NCBI RefSeq assembly: GCF_013201825.1
Contig: NZ_CP053836.1
Location: forward strand, 62,001 to 126,000
Reading direction: 5' to 3'
Length of the DNA: 64,000 bases
Source of the DNA: Halarcobacter ebronensis
Lineage (GTDB): Bacteria; Campylobacterota; Campylobacteria; Campylobacterales; Arcobacteraceae
Shown: positions 32,722 to 41,231 of the stretch, piece by piece
Numbering within the stretch: the stretch's first letter is position 1
Layout: every line of letters starts with the position of its first letter
Notes under the pieces: model-generated
What the model was told of the DNA's origin: nothing
Database searches by the model: none
The model's input: the letters and a program-made list of their open reading frames with translations, nothing else
Position numbers and translations under genes: made by a program

Positions 32722-33960
32722 ATGAATAATACAGATCCAATTGAAATAGCACCAAATATATTTTTTATAGGGGTTTTTGATCCAGATATTAGAACCTTTG
32801 ATATCATAATGAAGACTGCAAATGGTTCTTCATATAATGCATACTTGATTAAAACTTCTGAGGGTGTGATAATTGTTGATACTGTTAAATTAGAGTTTCA
32901 AGAGCAATTTTTCAAAAAAATTGAGAAACTCTGCTCTTATGACGAAATCAAATATGTAATTTGTCATCATTTAGAGCCAGACCATGCAGGTGCAATTCCT
33001 GAATTAATGGAGAGAGCTTCTAACGCAAAAGTTCTAATCTCTCCACAAGCAACAGCAATGCTTAAAGCAATCACCCATAAAGAGAATATAGATTTTGAAA
33101 CAGTTTGGACAAACAAAAGTCTAAAACTTGGAAATAAAACAATTACATTTTTGACAACACCTTATCTTCATTGGCCTGAGACTATGAGTTCATATATTGT
33201 TGAAGATAAACTTCTTTTTTCTGGTGATGTTTTTGGAAGCCACTACTATGATAAAAGAGTTTTTGATGATTTAGTTGGTGACTTTTTTTACGCTTTTAAA
33301 TATTACTATGATCATATAATGAGACCTTTTAAAACCTATGCTCTAAATGCTATAAAACTATATGACAAATTGGAGATTGACATTATTGCAACATTGCATG
33401 GTCCAATTTTAAGAGATAATCCACAAAAGTATATCAATTATTACAGAAAGTGGAGTCAACCAAATCAAAAGGTTATCTCAAATGGGGAGAAAATCTTATC
33501 AATTTTCTATCTAACAAGCTATAAAAATACAAAAGATATGGCTGAGGCAATCTATGAAGGGGCAGATAGTGTTGAGGGAATAGTTGCAAATGTTTATGAT
33601 TTGGCATCAATTGAAGAGTCAAATATGATAAATATACTTGAAGAGAGTGATGGAATATTAATAGGTACTCCAACAATCAATGCAGATGCTCCAAAACCCG
33701 TTTGGGATCTACTTTCTTGTATGATGCTTTTGGAAAAAAGAGGAAAAGTTGGTGGTGCTTTTGGAAGTTATGGTTGGAGTGGAGAGGCTGTTGATATGAT
33801 AATTCATAGACTAAAATCACTAAATTTTAGGGTACCACCACTACAATATATGAAAATTAAACTGATTCCTACAAAAGAGGAACTAAAAGATTGTTACAAC
33901 TATGGAGTTGAGATAGCTGAAGTTTTAAATGGGAAAATGATAGAATTAACTATGAATTAG
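32722..33960 (+). CDS. Flavodiiron protein (A-type flavoprotein, O2/NO reductase)
   Basis: The 412-residue protein has an N-terminal metallo-beta-lactamase-like diiron domain with H83-x-E85-x-D87-H88 (HLEPDHAG) and the later SGDVFGSHYY ligand segment. It ends in a flavodoxin domain (about residues 255-410) with IFYLTSYKNTKDMAEAI and GTPTINADAPKPV. Such proteins reduce O2 to water or NO to N2O in the cytoplasm. Being last in a sigma-54 nif operon that also encodes a ferredoxin suggests scavenging O2 near nitrogenase. No rubredoxin domain is fused. Confidence 0.92.
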   Translation: MNNTDPIEIAPNIFFIGVFDPDIRTFDIIMKTANGSSYNAYLIKTSEGVIIVDTVKLEFQEQFFKKIEKLCSYDEIKYVICHHLEPDHAGAIPELMERASNAKVLISPQATAMLKAITHKENIDFETVWTNKSLKLGNKTITFLTTPYLHWPETMSSYIVEDKLLFSGDVFGSHYYDKRVFDDLVGDFFYAFKYYYDHIMRPFKTYALNAIKLYDKLEIDIIATLHGPILRDNPQKYINYYRKWSQPNQKVISNGEKILSIFYLTSYKNTKDMAEAIYEGADSVEGIVANVYDLASIEESNMINILEESDGILIGTPTINADAPKPVWDLLSCMMLLEKRGKVGGAFGSYGWSGEAVDMIIHRLKSLNFRVPPLQYMKIKLIPTKEELKDCYNYGVEIAEVLNGKMIELTMN

Positions 33961-34045
33961 AGTTAATTAGTGATGAGTATAAAATTGCAGTAATCTTTGA
34001 CTAAAACTAAAATGTACTTATACTCATCACCAATTGACTTTTTTG
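33961..34045 (+). terminator. Long-stem terminator after the flavodiiron gene
   Basis: Immediately after the stop codon, 33961-33982 pairs with 34018-34039 over 22 positions, with one mismatch and one G-T pair. The inner 13 pairs (GTGATGAGTATAA) are perfect. The loop is 35 bases, and a run of T residues follows. The rest of the gap to 34308 is very AT-rich and shows nothing else I can support. Confidence 0.7.
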
Positions 34046-34308
34046 TAAGTTAAGTAGCTAAAAATCTTCAAAATAACATTTTGCTCCAACAATTCTAACA
34101 AAATCAATTTTTTTAAAAATATTTAATCCTATTTAAAATAAAGATTTAAATAAAATTTAATTTTATAAATAGTAAAGTATAACCTAACTAATTATTTTAT
34201 AATCTTATCAAAAAGTTATTGGATAGCTTATTTTTAGGATTTTTTTGTAATTTATTGAAAATAAATATTTTTTTATATTTATAATCTTATTTTATGAAAG
34301 GTTAGAGT

Positions 34309-34587
34309 ATGGAAAAGATAAAAGTAATAGACTCAAAACTAATAGAACATAAAAATGAAACTTATATATATAGACTTTTAACAGAATTTAATGAGATGAT
34401 TTTAAAAATATCTGAAAATGATATAGAAAAAGAGTCTCTTATTAAATATATAAAGTGTCCCTTTTATTTGATATTAAATAAGAGTGTAGATAAAACTATA
34501 GATGAGAATGATTATTTTGAGGTATCCACCTGTGAATCAACAATTGATTTGGAGTGTAAGAGTACCTGCCAAGTCAACTTAAGATAA
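34309..34587 (+). CDS. Uncharacterised 92-residue protein
   Basis: No family recognised. It is acidic and has four cysteines: one in IKCPFYLIL near the middle and three at the C-terminus (STCESTIDLECKSTC), which could bind metal. AAAGG lies upstream of the ATG. It converges on the small sigma-54-controlled gene, and their 3' ends overlap by nine bases, so simultaneous transcription would form a short antisense overlap. Its own promoter is not a GG-N10-GC type as far as I can see. Confidence 0.6.
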   Translation: MEKIKVIDSKLIEHKNETYIYRLLTEFNEMILKISENDIEKESLIKYIKCPFYLILNKSVDKTIDENDYFEVSTCESTIDLECKSTCQVNLR

Positions 34588-34764
34588 TTCACAAAGTCCT
34601 GATACCTTATATACCACATCTTTTAGCTCATTTAACTTTTTTACAATAGCGTCATCACATGGTTTATCAAGGGTAAATCTAGTATCCATAAAATCATATA
34701 TATTATCAATATTTGAGAAGACCTCTTTTAGAAGTTGTTCTTTTATTTTGTCCTGAACTGTCAT
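34579..34764 (-). CDS. Small 61-residue protein under sigma-54 control
   Basis: The product from ATG 34764 is 61 residues long, helical and charged, with two cysteines (KPCDD and the GLCELS end), and no known family. The computed ATG at 34797 cannot be right because it forms part of the -12 promoter element. A sigma-54 promoter at 34792-34807 points at it, and nifB has its own promoter back-to-back. The pairing suggests a small nif accessory or regulatory protein. Confidence 0.7.
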   Translation of the reverse strand: MTVQDKIKEQLLKEVFSNIDNIYDFMDTRFTLDKPCDDAIVKKLNELKDVVYKVSGLCELS

Positions 34765-34791
34765 TTTGCTTCCTCCAACTTTTCTATTAAT

Positions 34792-34807
34792 ATGCATTTT
34801 CTATTCC
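34792..34807 (-). promoter_or_regulatory. Sigma-54 promoter of the 61-residue gene
   Basis: The minus strand reads CGGAATAGAAAATGCA with GG and GC 10 bases apart. Its -24 element is only 23 bases from the -24 element of the divergent nifB promoter, so two sigma-54 polymerases would sit back-to-back. Confidence 0.75.
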
Positions 34808-34829
34808 GATATTTTATCCTTTTTTTCAA

Positions 34830-34845
34830 TGGAACGCTAAATGCA
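34830..34845 (+). promoter_or_regulatory. Sigma-54 promoter of nifB
   Basis: TGGAACGCTAAATGCA has GG-N10-GC spacing. Expected transcription start is about 34857, 34 bases upstream of the nifB ATG. Confidence 0.88.
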
Positions 34846-34890
34846 TAAGTTCTAACAAATAAAAAAAGCCTAGCTTATAAAGGAGATACT

Positions 34891-36336
34891 ATGAGCTGTT
34901 CTTGTACATCAAGTAGTACGCATGATAGTTTAGAGCAAGAGGTGATGGATAAAATAAATAACCATCCATGCTATAGTGAAGGTGCACACCAACACTATGC
35001 AAGAATTCACGTTGCAGTTGCACCGGCATGTAATATACAATGTCACTACTGTAATAGAAAATTTGACTGTTCTAATGAGAGTAGACCAGGTGTTACATCT
35101 GCAAAACTTAGCCCAGAAGATGCGGTAAAAAAAGTACTTTATGTTGGTGGTGAAATTCAACAACTCTCTGTTGTTGGTATTGCAGGACCTGGGGATGCTT
35201 TAGCAAATCCTGCAAAAACTTTTGAAACTTTTAGACTTTTACAAGAGAAAGCTCCTGATTTAAAACTTTGTCTATCTACAAATGGTTTAAGACTTCCCGA
35301 GTTTATTGACGAAATTGTAAAATATAATGTTGACCATGTAACTGTTACAATTAACTCAGTTGACCAAAGTGGAGAAATAGGTTCTAAAATCTACCCTTGG
35401 GTACATTGGAATCACAAAAAAGTATTTGGAGCACAGGGTGCAAAAATTCTTTTAGAGCAACAACTAAAAGGTATTAAAATGCTTGTTGAAAGAGGTATTT
35501 TAGTAAAAGCTAACTCTGTACTTATTCCTGGAGTTAATGATAAAGAGCTACCAAATGTTGCTAAAAAACTAAAAGAGCTAAATGTATTTTTACATAATAT
35601 TATGCCTCTTCTATCAAAAGAGGAGTTTGGTACTTATTATGGATTAAATGGGCAAAGAAGTGCAAGTGACCAAGAGGTTATGGAAGCACAAGAGGCTTGT
35701 GGTATGGATATGAAACTAATGAGCCACTGTAGACAATGTAGAGCTGATGCAGTTGGTCTTATTGGTGAAGATAGAGGGGATGAATTTACTCCTGATTTGT
35801 TTAAAACTATGACTTGGCAAGCTTTAGAAGATAAATATGATATGCCTTCTCGTGCCAAAAAACATGAAATTATTGAAAACTGGAGAGCTGCACTAGAAGC
35901 GGCTAATGACAGAATTAAAATTGAGCAAGCTTCTAAAGAGCAATTAAGTTCAACAGGAGAGACAAAACTTGTAGCAGTTACAACAGCAGGTGAGGGAACT
36001 ATTAACTTACACTTTGGTAGTGCAACAGAGTTCCTTATTTATGAAGTTGGTGACAAGGCTATCAAATTTGTAATGCATAGAAAAGTTGAAAATGCATATT
36101 GTAAAGGACCAGAAGATTGTGATGGTTCATATCCAATAGAAGAGATTAAACAGACTTTAAAAGATGTTGATTTACTTCTTACAGAAAAAATTGGAGATTG
36201 TCCTCAAGGTGAGTTAAAATCTATTAACTTAATCTCTGATGATTCATATGCATTACAACCAATTGAAAAATCTGTATTTGAAGCAGCAAAAAAATACTTC
36301 TTTGCAGATGTTCAAGTAGAAAAAGAGTTAGGGTAA
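34891..36336 (+). CDS. nifB: NifB, radical SAM FeMo-cofactor precursor synthase
   Basis: NifB fuses two [4Fe-4S] clusters into the NifB cofactor using S-adenosylmethionine. The 481-residue protein has the radical SAM motif C47-x3-C51-x2-C54 (CNIQCHYC) and downstream cluster-ligand cysteines (SHCRQCRADAVGL). A C-terminal NifX-like domain starts at about residue 365 (LVAVTTAGEGTINLHFGSATEF). AAGGAG precedes the ATG. The gene is monocistronic or followed directly by the nifV promoter. Confidence 0.97.
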   Translation: MSCSCTSSSTHDSLEQEVMDKINNHPCYSEGAHQHYARIHVAVAPACNIQCHYCNRKFDCSNESRPGVTSAKLSPEDAVKKVLYVGGEIQQLSVVGIAGPGDALANPAKTFETFRLLQEKAPDLKLCLSTNGLRLPEFIDEIVKYNVDHVTVTINSVDQSGEIGSKIYPWVHWNHKKVFGAQGAKILLEQQLKGIKMLVERGILVKANSVLIPGVNDKELPNVAKKLKELNVFLHNIMPLLSKEEFGTYYGLNGQRSASDQEVMEAQEACGMDMKLMSHCRQCRADAVGLIGEDRGDEFTPDLFKTMTWQALEDKYDMPSRAKKHEIIENWRAALEAANDRIKIEQASKEQLSSTGETKLVAVTTAGEGTINLHFGSATEFLIYEVGDKAIKFVMHRKVENAYCKGPEDCDGSYPIEEIKQTLKDVDLLLTEKIGDCPQGELKSINLISDDSYALQPIEKSVFEAAKKYFFADVQVEKELG

Positions 36337-36417
36337 ACCTATCTCTTTTTACTTATATTGTGACCTTTTAGGATAATTTAGAAAAATCTGTTTTAATAAA
36401 ATTTAAATCAAATCTAA

Positions 36418-36433
36418 GGGAATAGTTTTTGCA
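36418..36433 (+). promoter_or_regulatory. Sigma-54 promoter of the nifV operon
   Basis: GGGAATAGTTTTTGCA has GG-N10-GC spacing. Expected start about 36445, 21 bases before the nifV ATG. It should drive nifV through nifQ, six genes without a gap large enough for another promoter. Confidence 0.85.
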
Positions 36434-36465
36434 TCTATATCTTTAATTCAACTAAAGGTAAATAG

Positions 36466-37581
36466 ATGTTACTTATAAATGATACAACACTAAGAGATGG
36501 AGAACAAGCTCCATATGTAGCATTTAACACTCAAGAAAAACTAAATATTGCCCAAAAGCTTTATGAAGTGGGTGCTGATGAATTGGAAGTTGGAATCCCA
36601 GCAATGGGGAAAAAAGAACAAGATGATTTAAAAGAGATTTTAAATCTAAATTTACCTATTAGAATAATGAGTTGGAACAGGGCAACCTTAAAAGATTTAG
36701 AGGCCTCTTTAAATTGTGGGTTAAAAGCAGTTGATTTATCTATTCCTGTATCAGATATATTAATTGATGTAAAGTTTAAAGGGGATAAAAATAGACTTTT
36801 AAAACAACTAGAAGAAGTTGTTTTAGAAGCAAAAAAAGAGAACTTATTTGTCTGCATTGGGGGAGAAGACTCAAGTAGAGCTGATTTAGGTTTTCTAAAA
36901 GAGCTTATGGTTTTGGGAAAATCTATAGGTGCAGATAGATTTAGGTATTGTGATACTGTAGGGATTTTAACTCCACATAAAACCTACGAAAATATTAAAG
37001 AGTTAAGCTCTTTAAATCTTCTAGATATAGAGATGCATACTCACAATGACTTTGGAATGGCAACTGCTAATGCCATTGCAGGGTTTGAAGCGGGTGCATA
37101 TAGTTGTAATACTACAGTAATTGGTTTGGGAGAGAGAGCAGGAAATGCCTCTTTTGAACAAGTTCTTATGAGTTTGGCTAGACTTTTTAATAAAGATGTA
37201 AAAATCAACTCAAAAAAACTTAAATCACTAATCCAAACTGTTAGTCAAGCATCAAATAGAAGAATTGATACAAACCTTCCAATAGTTGGTGAGTATATCT
37301 TTTCACACGAATCAGGTATTCATGTAAATGGAATGATGAAGTCAAAATCTTCATATGAACCTTTTACACCAAAAGAAGTTGGACTAAAAAGATGTTTCCC
37401 TATTGGAAAACACTCTGGTACTTCAACTTTGCTTTATCATTTAAGAAACATTGGAATAGAGCCAGACAAAGAGGTTTTAGAGGCTATTTTACCTATTGTT
37501 AGAGAGATAGTCACAAATAGAAAAAGAGTACTAGATACTCAAGAATTAAAAGAGTTATACTTATGTTCGTTGGATATTTAA
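36466..37581 (+). CDS. nifV: Homocitrate synthase
   Basis: NifV condenses acetyl-CoA with 2-oxoglutarate to homocitrate, the organic ligand of FeMo-co. The 371-residue protein has the family motifs LINDTTLRDGEQAP at the N-terminus, HTHNDFGMATANAIAGFEAGA (about residues 192-212), and GERAGNASFEQVL. It lacks a leucine-feedback C-terminal domain, as usual for NifV. It overlaps the acetyltransferase gene by 19 bases. Confidence 0.95.
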   Translation: MLLINDTTLRDGEQAPYVAFNTQEKLNIAQKLYEVGADELEVGIPAMGKKEQDDLKEILNLNLPIRIMSWNRATLKDLEASLNCGLKAVDLSIPVSDILIDVKFKGDKNRLLKQLEEVVLEAKKENLFVCIGGEDSSRADLGFLKELMVLGKSIGADRFRYCDTVGILTPHKTYENIKELSSLNLLDIEMHTHNDFGMATANAIAGFEAGAYSCNTTVIGLGERAGNASFEQVLMSLARLFNKDVKINSKKLKSLIQTVSQASNRRIDTNLPIVGEYIFSHESGIHVNGMMKSKSSYEPFTPKEVGLKRCFPIGKHSGTSTLLYHLRNIGIEPDKEVLEAILPIVREIVTNRKRVLDTQELKELYLCSLDI

Positions 37582-38369
37582 GAAATGATTTTGAAGAGGA
37601 TATTCAAAATATCCTTGATAGTGACAATCTTTTTGAACTAGAGCTTTTAAAACAGACCTATAAAGCTTTCCCTCAATACTGCTTTGCCGCTTATGAAGAG
37701 GGAAAAGTTGTAGGAGTTATTAGTGCCTATGAGTTTCAAAAACATATATTTATAAATGTAATTAATGTAATGAAAGCACATGAAGAGATTTTAACAAGAC
37801 TTCTAAAGCTTTTAATACAAAATACAAGCAGTATGAATATTTTTGTACTAATTGATAATAAACAAAAACATTTTGTTGAGGCTTTTAATTTTAAAATGCA
37901 CTCTTATTTTTATAGATTTATTCACAGTGGAGAAGCAGTTCCTTTTAACTTTTCAAACTCTATTGCTAAACAAGTTAGTGGAGAAGATTATGAGAATGTC
38001 TCAAAAAGAATAGATAAAGAGGTTTTTCTTGATAACAGAGAAGAGTATATATCAAAAGATTGTGTCTTCTCTAACTCTTTGAAACTTTCAACAGAGACAG
38101 GATTTTTACACTCTTATGTGGTAAATAAAAGATATATTCGAATCTCTCCTTGGCTAATGCAAAGTGAGTCATTTTTGGATGCAGAGAAACTTCTAAGAGG
38201 AGTTCTTTATTATAGAGGACTAAAAAAGATATTTGGTTTTGCTCCAAAAGATATTAATGAGATAGTTGAACTTTATGAGAGTTACAAGTTTAAAAAAGAT
38301 GGAACTTATGCCCTTATGTATTTAGGTGAAATGCCAAATTTAAAACTTGAAAATCTATATGCAATTTAA
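37563..38369 (+). CDS. GNAT-like acetyltransferase-family protein in the nifV operon
   Basis: The 268-residue protein looks like two diverged acetyltransferase-like halves: ..YCFAAYEEGKVVGVISAYEF in the first and a C-terminal KKIFGFAPKDINEIVELYESYKFKKDGTYALMYLGE in the second. The acetyl-CoA loop is not obvious in either half, so activity is uncertain. It starts 19 bases before the nifV stop and has no signal peptide. The nifV operon location suggests an accessory nif role. The GNAT call rests on fold-like patterns only. Confidence 0.6.
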   Translation: MFVGYLRNDFEEDIQNILDSDNLFELELLKQTYKAFPQYCFAAYEEGKVVGVISAYEFQKHIFINVINVMKAHEEILTRLLKLLIQNTSSMNIFVLIDNKQKHFVEAFNFKMHSYFYRFIHSGEAVPFNFSNSIAKQVSGEDYENVSKRIDKEVFLDNREEYISKDCVFSNSLKLSTETGFLHSYVVNKRYIRISPWLMQSESFLDAEKLLRGVLYYRGLKKIFGFAPKDINEIVELYESYKFKKDGTYALMYLGEMPNLKLENLYAI

Positions 38370-38384
38370 CAAAAAGGAGAGCTA

Positions 38385-38594
38385 ATGTCAGAATTAACAG
38401 AAGATCAAAAAGAGATGAAAAAAGAGTTAGCAAAATACAAAAGAAAAGTTGTTGAGCTAGCTGGTGTTGTTCATGATATTGTTGAGGATACTATTTGGAC
38501 TGAGTATACAAAACTTCCACAACTTAGTGAACAAATTGTTGCTGCAATGAAAGATGTTAATGATTTCAAAGCAGAACATCCATATTTAAGTTAA
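38385..38594 (+). CDS. CCE_0567-family small metal-binding-like protein
   Basis: The 69-residue helical protein matches the small nif-associated family found beside nifX and DUF269 in many diazotrophs: KKELAKYKRKVVELAGVVHDIVED followed by a W and a second helix. Cyanobacterial members are two-helix proteins reported to bind metal through a conserved histidine (here near H30). AAGGAG lies just upstream of the ATG. Its function is not established. Confidence 0.78.
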   Translation: MSELTEDQKEMKKELAKYKRKVVELAGVVHDIVEDTIWTEYTKLPQLSEQIVAAMKDVNDFKAEHPYLS

Positions 38595-38608
38595 TACAGA
38601 AGAGCTAA

Positions 38609-38866
38609 ATGGAAGATTTAAAAAATAAAAGAATCTGTGAATGTGGTGAAAAGACCATTGAAGAAGCAGTTGAAATATTTAAAAATACTGATCTTCCATA
38701 TAAAAAAGCAAAAAAACTTGTAACAGGTTGCAACAAAACCTGTTGTAGAAAACCTTTAATGGCTCTATACAATATGGTTGATTTTGGATATATCGATTAT
38801 GAAGAGATATCTTTTTTAATAGATGCAATGAATGACAGGTTAAAGGATGACGATGGTAAGCAATGA
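38609..38866 (+). CDS. BFD-like [2Fe-2S]-binding domain protein
   Basis: The 85-residue protein has C10-x-C12 (RICECGEKTIEEA) and C41-x3-C45-C46 (GCNKTCCRKPL), close to the CxC...CxxC pattern of bacterioferritin-associated ferredoxin and of the NifU central domain. It probably holds a [2Fe-2S] cluster and acts as a small electron carrier or cluster donor. The spacing in the second half differs by one residue from the consensus. It ends 14 bases into the LRR gene. Confidence 0.75.
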   Translation: MEDLKNKRICECGEKTIEEAVEIFKNTDLPYKKAKKLVTGCNKTCCRKPLMALYNMVDFGYIDYEEISFLIDAMNDRLKDDDGKQ

Positions 38867-39851
38867 GATTGATGATTTTATAAGATGGGTTAAATCAGCA
38901 GGTTTAACTGCAACCATATCAACACATATTGATGATATTAATATGATGACACATTTGGATCTCTCTAAAAAGAAAATTAGAGAGTTACCTGAATCATTTG
39001 GAGTATTGAAGAATTTGACAGTTTTAAAACTTTCAAATAATAGATTGAAAAAGTTACCTTCATCAATTGGGGAATTAAAAAAACTAAAAAATTTTCAATG
39101 TGAAAACAACCTTTTAGAAGAGATCCCTTCATCAATTGGAAATCTTTCTAAACTGATGATTTTAAATCTAAATGGGAATAGAATAGAGTCTTTACCAGAA
39201 GAGCTTTATAAATTAAAAGCTCTTACAAGATTGACTCTTGCAGCAAATAAAATAAAAGAGATATCACCCTCTTTAGGAGAGTTGACAAAACTTCTTTATC
39301 TCTCTTTAGATACAAATGAATTAGAGAGTTTACCCGATGCATTTTCAAATATGCAATCTTTATATTATTTGGATTTGTCGTTTAACAAATTAAATTATCT
39401 TCCAAAATCAATCTCTAAAATCGAGGAGTTGGAAACACTTCTTTTGGAAGGAAACAGGTTGAAAAACCTTCCTTCTTTGGAATCACATGATATGTTGATA
39501 AAACTTGATTTAAGTGAGAATTCACTTGATTCTTTGGATTTTAATATAAGTAAGTTGGAGGATTTAAAGATATTTATTTTGGATAATAACTCTTTAAAGG
39601 TTTTACCAAATGAGATATGTAGTCTAAAAAAACTTACAAACTTAAGTGTTAGTTCAAACGAGTTAATTGCTCTTCCAGAGCAAATAGGTGCTCTGCAAAA
39701 TCTTGAAGAGCTTGATGTTGAGGACAATAATATAGAAAAATTACCTCAATCTATATCAACACTTAAAAATCTAAAAAACCTTTACCTTGATGGGAATAAT
39801 AACCTATCAAGACCAGAAGGTTTAGATTTAGAATTTTGTGATGTGGATTAA
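38853..39851 (+). CDS. Leucine-rich-repeat protein in the nifV operon
   Basis: From ATG 38853 (AAAGG six bases upstream; the ATG at 38847 is too close to it) the protein has 332 residues. It carries about twelve LRR units of 23 residues, such as LTVLKLSNNRLKKLPSSIGE and LYYLDLSFNKLNYLPKSIS. There is no signal peptide, so it is a cytoplasmic binding scaffold. It overlaps the BFD-like gene upstream and nearly abuts nifQ. A partner cannot be told from sequence. Confidence 0.88.
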   Translation: MVSNEIDDFIRWVKSAGLTATISTHIDDINMMTHLDLSKKKIRELPESFGVLKNLTVLKLSNNRLKKLPSSIGELKKLKNFQCENNLLEEIPSSIGNLSKLMILNLNGNRIESLPEELYKLKALTRLTLAANKIKEISPSLGELTKLLYLSLDTNELESLPDAFSNMQSLYYLDLSFNKLNYLPKSISKIEELETLLLEGNRLKNLPSLESHDMLIKLDLSENSLDSLDFNISKLEDLKIFILDNNSLKVLPNEICSLKKLTNLSVSSNELIALPEQIGALQNLEELDVEDNNIEKLPQSISTLKNLKNLYLDGNNNLSRPEGLDLEFCDVD

Positions 39852-39864
39852 GAAAGGAGATACA

Positions 39865-40185
39865 ATGAGTGATTTAGAAATTATGGAAGTTGAAGTATTA
39901 ACGCTTCTTCAAACAAATGCAAATGATGACTATGCTAAAAATACCCTAGCTCCTTGGATAGCTAAAACTTCGCTAAGAATGGGGCATCTTTATTCAGATT
40001 TAGGATTAATTAGCAGAAAAGAGATGGGTAGACTTATGACAAATAACTTTACTACTTTGGCTAAATTAAAACCAAAAGATATAAGATGGAAAAAGTTTAT
40101 CTATGATTCTATTGGAAAAACAGCACCAGCATGTGCAACTTGCAAAGATATTACAAACTGTTTTCAATGCTCATTGGCTTCTTAA
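39865..40185 (+). CDS. nifQ: Short NifQ-like molybdenum donor protein
   Basis: NifQ supplies molybdenum, as a Mo-Fe-S cluster, to NifEN/NifH. The 106-residue protein, from ATG 39865 with AAAGGAG upstream, matches the NifQ C-terminal half: HLYSDLGLISRKEMGRLM, then IRWKKFIYDSI and a cysteine cluster. NifQ usually has C-x4-C-x2-C-x5-C. Here the first cysteine is missing, giving C-x2-C-x5-C-x2-C (CATCKDITNCFQC). It is shorter than typical NifQ (about 170-200 residues), lacking much of the N-terminal region. Last gene of the nifV operon. Confidence 0.78.
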   Translation: MSDLEIMEVEVLTLLQTNANDDYAKNTLAPWIAKTSLRMGHLYSDLGLISRKEMGRLMTNNFTTLAKLKPKDIRWKKFIYDSIGKTAPACATCKDITNCFQCSLAS

Positions 40186-40191
40186 GAGCTT

Positions 40192-41094
40192 TTAAGCATT
40201 GAACTCTTTGTAGATATCTTTATTTTTAGAGTATATTTTATATATAACACTTTTATATGTAAACTCTAAATAGTTTGCTTGAAGCCAGAGTCTATTTGAA
40301 CCTGAAGTTGCAAATCTTTGCTCTTCACTTAGGGTTTTTGTTAGATACTCTTCTGCTGTTTCATCATCAATACCATATATGGGATCACCTAAGATGGTGT
40401 GTCCTATTGAGTCTAAATGAACTCTTATTTGGTGTTGTCTGCCTGTTATTGGAATAACTTCCAAAAGAGTTAAATCTCTGTTTTTATTGTATTTAAGTGG
40501 TTTTATATAGGTTATTGAACTCTTCCCTTCATTTTTTTGGCAAGTTGTCATTCTAACTCCAATAGCTTCACCCTCTTTTTTTAAATTTTTATCAACTGTT
40601 AACTCTTCTTGGATTTTTCCTCTTACAATTGCTAAATATGATTTTTTATACTCTTTTTTTTCAAACATTGTTGCAAGAGCATTTGTAACTTTGTCATTAA
40701 GTCCTACGAGTACCAAGCCAGAAGTCTCTGCATCTATTCTATGGGCTTGATTCGCTTTCTCTCCTAAATGGTATCTTATCTCATCTAAAAGGCTATACTC
40801 TGTACTTTTTGAGATAGGATGAATCATTAAATTTGAAGGCTTGTCAAAAATTGCAAAATCTTCAAAAATCAAAAGAGGTTTTAATCCCCTTGTATGCCCC
40901 TCAAATAGTGCTATATATAGAGATTCTTCAGAAACTATTTCTGACATTTCATAGGATTGATTTTTAGAGTTGAAAACTCTTCCTCTACTTATTAAACGGT
41001 TTGATTGACGGGGGTTTAAGCCTAAATCTTGCATAAGAACAAGTTGTATTTTTTTGCCCTTTTGGACAATAAATTTTTTTAAAATAAATGGCAC
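40192..41094 (-). CDS. RluA-family pseudouridine synthase
   Basis: The 300-residue enzyme isomerises uridine in ribosomal or transfer RNA. It has an N-terminal S4-like RNA-binding segment (RQSNRLISRGRVF, about residues 29-41), the catalytic aspartate in HRIDAETSGLVLVG, and TGRQHQIRVHLDSIGHTILGDPIYG. It starts at GTG 41094 with AGGAAA upstream. The RNA target cannot be chosen. It converges with nifQ, leaving six bases between the stops. Confidence 0.9.
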   Translation of the reverse strand: MPFILKKFIVQKGKKIQLVLMQDLGLNPRQSNRLISRGRVFNSKNQSYEMSEIVSEESLYIALFEGHTRGLKPLLIFEDFAIFDKPSNLMIHPISKSTEYSLLDEIRYHLGEKANQAHRIDAETSGLVLVGLNDKVTNALATMFEKKEYKKSYLAIVRGKIQEELTVDKNLKKEGEAIGVRMTTCQKNEGKSSITYIKPLKYNKNRDLTLLEVIPITGRQHQIRVHLDSIGHTILGDPIYGIDDETAEEYLTKTLSEEQRFATSGSNRLWLQANYLEFTYKSVIYKIYSKNKDIYKEFNA

Positions 41095-41231
41095 TCTTTT
41101 TCCTGAAATTTAGTTAAAAAGCAATCAAAAATTAAACAAAATCTTTGGCTAGTTTGGATAGGATATCATACTTAAAATTTAGAAAAAATTTCATAAAAAA
41201 CACTCAAATATTGATTACAAGGGAATAGTAG

